From NCBI GenBank assembly GCA_036522835.1, contig DATDFB010000201.1, forward strand, positions 1 to 36,186: a stretch of 36,186 nt of DNA, given 5' to 3'. The notes beneath the pieces are model-generated. The model saw only the letters and a list, made by a program, of their open reading frames with translations. It searched no databases and was not told the DNA's origin. A program made the position numbers and the translations under genes. Source of the stretch: DATDFB01 sp036522835 (GTDB lineage Bacteria > Acidobacteriota > Thermoanaerobaculia > Gp7-AA8). This document shows, in pieces, positions 32,788-36,186 of this stretch (position 1 is the stretch's first letter; every line of letters begins with the position of its first letter).

Positions 32788-32794
32788 GTTAGGC

Positions 32795-32800
32795 AGTCTA
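32795..32800 (-). promoter_or_regulatory. Leaderless -10 box of the MNT gene
   Basis: TAGACT on the minus strand lies 7 nt before the GTG start at 32787, with no Shine-Dalgarno. Confidence 0.5.
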
Positions 32801-33082
32801 TCCTCATTTCAGTGCACTCCACGATCGTCACCTCGAAACCGGCGCGCTCCAGCGCGCGCGATCTCCGCGCGCCGCGCCGCTGTTCCAAGCAGTCTCAAAT
32901 CATCGCGGAGACACTTCGACCGGGGAAGCCAGCTCCGTCGATGACGTCTCGGTAGATCTTGCGGGTAGCCTTCGCGGCAGCCGCCAGGCAGCGTCGGCTC
33001 ATCCGGCAGCTTTACGATGATTCCCTTCGCATCGGCAGCGTGACTCTCTTCGGAAACGTTCGCGACCCGCGCGTCGGGGTGA

Positions 33083-33111
33083 GGCGGCGCGCAGTTCGAT
33101 TGCGCGCCGCC
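33083..33111 (-). terminator. Hairpin after the Cys-rich protein gene
   Basis: A perfect 11-bp stem GGCGGCGCGCA / TGCGCGCCGCC with a 7-nt loop lies 15 nt beyond the stop of the minus-strand gene at 33127. There is no T-tract. Confidence 0.55.
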
Positions 33112-33126
33112 GGACGGATTGGGCAA

Positions 33127-33432
33127 TCAGCAGGTCGGCGACGGCGGGCCGGAGAGCTGCACCCACGTCGAGCCGTTCCACTGATACCAGGTGTCGCTGA
33201 AGTCGCCGCAGGAGCATGGATCGGTCTCGATCTCCTTGAACGCGCCGCTCAGTGTCCCGCCGGTATTCGAGCCGCCGCCGCAGAAGAGATAACGGTGGCC
33301 GACCTCGTTCAGGGCGCAGTCGTAGTAGGTCGTGAAGATGTCCTGGCAAGGGGCCGCCTTCGCTGGCGGAGCAAACGTGGACGCGGCAAACAGCAACACG
33401 AGAGCGAGTGAGAGACGGGCTACTTTCTGCAT
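33127..33432 (-). CDS. Small secreted cysteine-rich protein
   Basis: The 101-aa protein has a clear signal peptide (about 1-26, ending PAKA). The mature part of about 75 residues has six cysteines, enough for three disulfides, and ends in Cys. It is rich in Gly, Ser, Thr and aromatic residues (YQWNGSTWVQL). No family recognised. A strong ribosome site GGAGG lies 5 nt before the ATG at 33430-33432, which decides the start over an ATG six codons upstream. A -10-like TAGAAT (33464-33469) and a 12-bp palindrome CCATCGCGATGG (33447-33458) lie in its upstream region, next to the rsmE stop. Confidence 0.8.
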   Translation of the reverse strand: MQKVARLSLALVLLFAASTFAPPAKAAPCQDIFTTYYDCALNEVGHRYLFCGGGSNTGGTLSGAFKEIETDPCSCGDFSDTWYQWNGSTWVQLSGPPSPTC

Positions 33433-33477
33433 CGAATCCTCCCTTTCCATCGCGATGGGAGGAATTCTACTTAGCGA

Positions 33478-34185
33478 TTATTGCGGAAGCGAGCTGAGCG
33501 TGGCCACCGCCCACGCCACCGCCGTCTCCACGCGTAGAATGCGCTCACCGATCGTCACGGCCTCGAATCCCGCGCGCTCCAGCGACGCGATCTCCTCATC
33601 GATGAATCCGCCCTCGGGGCCGATCGCCAGCGTCACCGGCTCGCGCACGCCGCGCGGGAGCGGCGCGCGCGCGGGCGGGTGGGCGACGAACGCGCGCGTC
33701 GACAAAGGCAACTCCTCGGCGAAACGGCGGAAGAAGCGGTGGAGCGCAATCGACGGCAGCACCGTATCGCGCGCCTGCTCGAGACCGAGGATCGATTGCA
33801 GGCGGAGGTTCTCCTCCGTCAGCCGCGGAGAGGACCAGTAGCTCTTCTCCACGCGCCACGCATTGATCAAGTGAATTTGCTTGATGCCCATCGACGTCGC
33901 CGCCGCGATCACTCGGTTCAGCACTTTGGGGCGCGGCACGGCCAGGATCAAGGTGAGGTCGAGCGGCGGTGGCGGGTCGCGGTCGAGCGTCACTTCCAGC
34001 TCGAGCGCATCATCGGAAACGAGAAGCACGCGGCCGCGGCCGATGCGGCCCCCGCAAAGGCCGACCGTCAATTCGTCCCCCGCCGCTGCGCGGTGCACGC
34101 TCGCGACGTGCTGCCGCCGCCGTCCGTTCAGGCGCACGCGGCCGTCGGCGACGAAGTCGTCTTCGAAGAGAAGGACGAGGTTCAT
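33478..34185 (-). CDS. rsmE: 16S rRNA m3U1498 methyltransferase RsmE
   Basis: The 235-aa protein has the RsmE layout: an N-terminal PUA-like beta domain (about 1-70), then a SPOUT methyltransferase domain. The knot motif GPEGGF lies at 189-194, and RILRVETA at about 215-222 is the second SAM-binding loop. It methylates N3 of U1498 in 16S rRNA using SAM. The start at 34183-34185 fits the normal protein length; it is divergent from the STAS gene, 21 bp apart. Confidence 0.93.
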   Translation of the reverse strand: MNLVLLFEDDFVADGRVRLNGRRRQHVASVHRAAAGDELTVGLCGGRIGRGRVLLVSDDALELEVTLDRDPPPPLDLTLILAVPRPKVLNRVIAAATSMGIKQIHLINAWRVEKSYWSSPRLTEENLRLQSILGLEQARDTVLPSIALHRFFRRFAEELPLSTRAFVAHPPARAPLPRGVREPVTLAIGPEGGFIDEEIASLERAGFEAVTIGERILRVETAVAWAVATLSSLPQ

Positions 34186-34190
34186 TCGTA

Positions 34191-34196
34191 TATCAT
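34191..34196 (+). promoter_or_regulatory. Possible -10 box of the STAS gene
   Basis: TATCAT lies 10 nt before the ATG at 34207. With only 21 bp between two divergent starts, there is little room for leaders. It is weaker than the other boxes because the spacing is longer. Confidence 0.35.
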
Positions 34197-34206
34197 CGCC
34201 CGCACC

Positions 34207-34548
34207 ATGAACATCGAGACGCGCAAGAAAGGCGACGTGGTCATTGTCGACTTCCAGGGGCGGCTGGCGGTCGGCGTCGGCGACGAGGTGCTTCCGGGCC
34301 TCATCGGCGAGCTCCTCGACGAGGGAAACCGCAAGATCCTCCTCAACCTCTCCGAGATGGACTACATCGATTCGAACGGCCTCGGCGAGCTCGTTCAGAG
34401 CCTCAAGACCTCCAAGCGCTTCGGCGCCCAGCTCGTTCTCCTCAAGCCGCAGGACCGCGTGCGCAAGACGCTCAAGCTCACGAATCTCCTGCCGATGTTC
34501 AGCGTATACGAGACCGAGGCCGAGGCGCTCAAAGCGTTCCACGCGTAG
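34207..34548 (+). CDS. STAS-domain anti-sigma factor antagonist
   Basis: The 113-aa protein is a single STAS domain. The phosphorylation site is probably Ser56 in DYIDSNGLGEL, the SpoIIAA-type signature. Such proteins bind an anti-sigma kinase and release the sigma factor when unphosphorylated. No partner kinase or sigma gene is in the window. It is followed by the L,D-transpeptidase gene 26 bp later in the same direction. Confidence 0.92.
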   Translation: MNIETRKKGDVVIVDFQGRLAVGVGDEVLPGLIGELLDEGNRKILLNLSEMDYIDSNGLGELVQSLKTSKRFGAQLVLLKPQDRVRKTLKLTNLLPMFSVYETEAEALKAFHA

Positions 34549-34574
34549 CACGGAAGCTGCAGTGGGAGTGGAGC

Positions 34575-35105
34575 ATGACGGCTCTCCTCCTATCCCTTTT
34601 CCTCCTCGCCGGCGCGCCCGCGCCGCAACCGCTCAGCATGGCGGTCTCCACGCAGAAAAAAATCCTCGTCGTGCGCGTCAACGGGCGCGACGTCAAGCAG
34701 TATGACGTCGCCGTCGGCCTGCCGAAACATCCGACGCCGATGGGCCACTTCGGCGTCCGGCACATCGTCTGGAATCCAGCCTGGGTTCCGCCGAAAGCGA
34801 AGTGGTCGAAAGGAAAGAAGCCTGCGCCGCCGAACGATCCGAAGAACCCGATGAAGGTCGTGAAGCTCTTCTTCCAAGAGCCCGACTACTACATCCACGG
34901 CACCGATCAGGAGGATACCCTCGGCGCCGCCGCATCGCACGGCTGCATCCGCATGGCCCAGCAGGACGTCTACGACCTGGCCCGTTACATCATGCAGAAC
35001 GGCGGCGCGCCGCGCAGCGACGACTGGTACAACGGCGTGATCAACGGCACGAAGCCCGCAGACGTGCGGCTGCCGAAGGCGGTACCGCTGGTAATTGGGA
35101 AATGA
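34575..35105 (+). CDS. L,D-transpeptidase (YkuD domain)
   Basis: The 176-aa exported protein has a short signal peptide (about 1-18) and a YkuD domain. The catalytic motif is SHGCIRM, residues 121-127, with Cys124 as nucleophile. His108 in YIHGT is the second conserved site. It links or modifies peptidoglycan, or attaches proteins to it, in the periplasm. GGGAG lies 6 nt before the ATG. The stop abuts hairpin copy C. Confidence 0.93.
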   Translation: MTALLLSLFLLAGAPAPQPLSMAVSTQKKILVVRVNGRDVKQYDVAVGLPKHPTPMGHFGVRHIVWNPAWVPPKAKWSKGKKPAPPNDPKNPMKVVKLFFQEPDYYIHGTDQEDTLGAAASHGCIRMAQQDVYDLARYIMQNGGAPRSDDWYNGVINGTKPADVRLPKAVPLVIGK

Positions 35106-35186
35106 GGTCACGGGTGACGGATGTCGGGTGACGGGTAACAGGTGGAACCCGTAAACCTGTCACCTATCACCCGTCACCTGTGACCC
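35106..35186. terminator. Heptad-unit hairpin between convergent genes (copy C)
   Basis: The left arm is GGTCACG, GGTGACG, GATGTCG, GGTGACG, GGTAACA. The right arm is CCTGTCA, CCTATCA, CCCGTCA, CCTGTGA, CCC. It starts at the stop codon of the L,D-transpeptidase gene and ends 4 bp before the stop of the convergent TonB-domain gene. Unit sequences differ from copies A and B, but the 7-bp pattern is the same. Confidence 0.65.
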
Positions 35187-35190
35187 GTTC

Positions 35191-35946
35191 CTACTCGATC
35201 CGGTACGGCGACGTCATCACGATGTACGCCGTCACCGGCTTCCCCTCGCGCTGCGGCGGCTCGAAGCGCCACTGCTTGAAGGCGTCGATCGCCGCGGCGT
35301 CGATCAGCGGCTGCACTTTCTGCAGGACGTTGACGTCGCCGACCGAGCCGTCGGGCTCGATGCGGAGCTGCGCCAGCACGATGCCGGTGCGGTGCTTCAT
35401 GGCCTCGATCGACGGGTACTTCGGCTCGACGCGCTTGACGAGGTTCAGCGGCTTCTCGCCGTTCATGATGACGACGACGTCATCGCGCACGGCTGATTCG
35501 GGAAGAATCGACACGGCCAGGTAGTACTGCTCGTCGGACGCGCCGAAGATCGCCGTCGTGTTGGGCGCGATCGGCATCGTGGCGTGCTTCCCATCGGGAA
35601 GGACTATGTCGCCGTCGGCTCTCACTTCCGCCGGACGGCCGAGCTCGTTGATGAAGAATGCCGCGCTCTGCTCCGCCGTCAACGGCTTGACCGGATAGAT
35701 CGAGGCGAGCATGACGTTGAGGCGGCCGGGCTTACGCGCGGTGAGGGCCTGGCGGATCCCGTCATAGGACGACGGCCATCCGTCTTTCGGAGCCGGGACC
35801 AGCTTGCCGGGAAGCTCGGCCTCGACGCCGGTGCCGTCATCGGCGACTTGCGGCGTGCGCTGGTAGACGGTGACACGGACGGCCAACGGCTCGGCGAGAG
35901 CAACGGTAGAGGCGGAGAGCAAAAGGATAGCGAGTAACGATTTCAT
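35191..35946 (-). CDS. TonB C-terminal domain protein
   Basis: The 251-aa exported protein has a signal peptide (about 1-18, ending VALA). The C-terminal 90 residues match the TonB_C pattern: YPSIEAMKHRTGIVLAQL, then an IEPDGSVGDVNVLQ strand and AIDAFKQWRFEPPQREGKPV. It has no N-terminal anchor and no proline-rich spacer, so it is probably a periplasmic TonB-box-type protein rather than a true energy transducer. The middle region is unrecognised. The start is coupled to the upstream gene by an ATGA overlap. Confidence 0.85.
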   Translation of the reverse strand: MKSLLAILLLSASTVALAEPLAVRVTVYQRTPQVADDGTGVEAELPGKLVPAPKDGWPSSYDGIRQALTARKPGRLNVMLASIYPVKPLTAEQSAAFFINELGRPAEVRADGDIVLPDGKHATMPIAPNTTAIFGASDEQYYLAVSILPESAVRDDVVVIMNGEKPLNLVKRVEPKYPSIEAMKHRTGIVLAQLRIEPDGSVGDVNVLQKVQPLIDAAAIDAFKQWRFEPPQREGKPVTAYIVMTSPYRIE

Positions 35947-36186
35947 CGGCGGTGTGACGTAACGCCGCCGGAAGAGGTTCTCATCCCAACGCCTGAGGCG
36001 ACTTCGACCGGCCGCTCGACCGTGGCGCCCGTCAGCTTGCGAAACAGCGCCCAATAGACGCTGACGGAGCGTTCCAGCACCCACAGTGGGGCGAATAGGC
36101 AGGCGCGGAGCGGGAAAACCTCCGTCGCGCCCGCCCGGCCCCGCAGCGCCAGCGCCAGCGAGCCGACCACGAGCGCGCCCGCGTAG
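35943..36186 (-). CDS. Partial gene: probable glycosyltransferase C-terminus
   Basis: An open minus-strand frame enters from the right edge and stops at 35943. The visible 80 residues include a hydrophobic segment and then FAPLWVLERSVSVYWALFRK, which resembles the membrane-associated tail of GT2-type glycosyltransferases. The N-terminal catalytic part lies outside the window, so the identity is tentative. The stop overlaps the start of the TonB-domain gene (ATGA). Confidence 0.5.
   Translation of the reverse strand, partial: YAGALVVGSLALALRGRAGATEVFPLRACLFAPLWVLERSVSVYWALFRKLTGATVERPVEVASGVGMRTSSGGVTSHRR

Larger units (their letters stand above)
32788..33126. other. Gene-free stretch between MNT and the Cys-rich protein gene
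   Basis: No convincing gene is seen. It contains a promoter-like box for MNT (32795-32800) and, at 32820-32870, a stretch resembling part of the rsmE 3' region (33541-33595). A perfect 11-bp hairpin lies at 33083-33111. A minus-strand ORF across 32809-33126 has no family or codon bias I can support. Confidence 0.5.

Overview
This is a high-GC bacterial chromosome segment with densely packed genes on both strands. There is no phage, plasmid or CRISPR backbone. Gene content fits a Gram-negative with an outer membrane: TonB-like protein, several lipoproteins, very large secreted Ig-like proteins, a putative outer-membrane barrel, L,D-transpeptidase, GH63 glucosidase and type II NADH dehydrogenase. 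I infer an Acidobacteriota-like organism. That is an inference from gene style, because no rRNA or other marker gene lies in the window.

Layout. 1-833 has no convincing gene, but contains a good minus-strand terminator. 834-5567 holds a DUF4349 lipoprotein, an M16 zinc peptidase and a DUF3592 membrane protein. 5739-18456 is a surface/secretion region: a 2047-residue lipase-like protein with MBG-type repeats, a cyclase-family lipoprotein, a 1482-residue beta-helix/Calx-beta/IPT protein and a putative outer-membrane protein. 18700-22253 holds GlpD coupled to a DUF480 (YceH) protein, a patatin phospholipase and a glycine-rich RRM protein. 22503-23817 holds two divergent HTH regulators with palindromic operator candidates. 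23894-29344 holds an APC permease, a four-gene ATGA-coupled operon (unknown, DinB, LOG, DUF3574), an NDH-2 and a DHH phosphoesterase. 29392-32184 is a GH63-type glucosidase. 32188-32787 is an MNT/HEPN toxin-antitoxin pair whose HEPN gene is broken. 33127-36186 holds a small Cys-rich secreted protein, RsmE, a STAS protein, an L,D-transpeptidase, a TonB-domain protein and the tail of a probable glycosyltransferase.

The most unusual features are small repeats and rearrangements rather than a new operon. (1) A hairpin built of 7-bp GGTNACR units sits at three convergent gene junctions and probably acts as a two-way terminator. (2) A second palindrome family (GGAGTGCGGCGGCC type) occurs at gene ends and once in frame inside the GH63 gene. 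(3) At two of these hairpin-bearing junctions the 3' end of the neighbouring minus-strand gene is duplicated. One of the two also carries a copy of the M16 gene's tail from 7.5 kb away. (4) At least six genes have a TANNNT box 6-7 nt before the start codon and no Shine-Dalgarno, which points to leaderless transcription. (5) A 70-aa HTH protein has a near-consensus promoter, and a perfect 16-bp inverted repeat brackets it.
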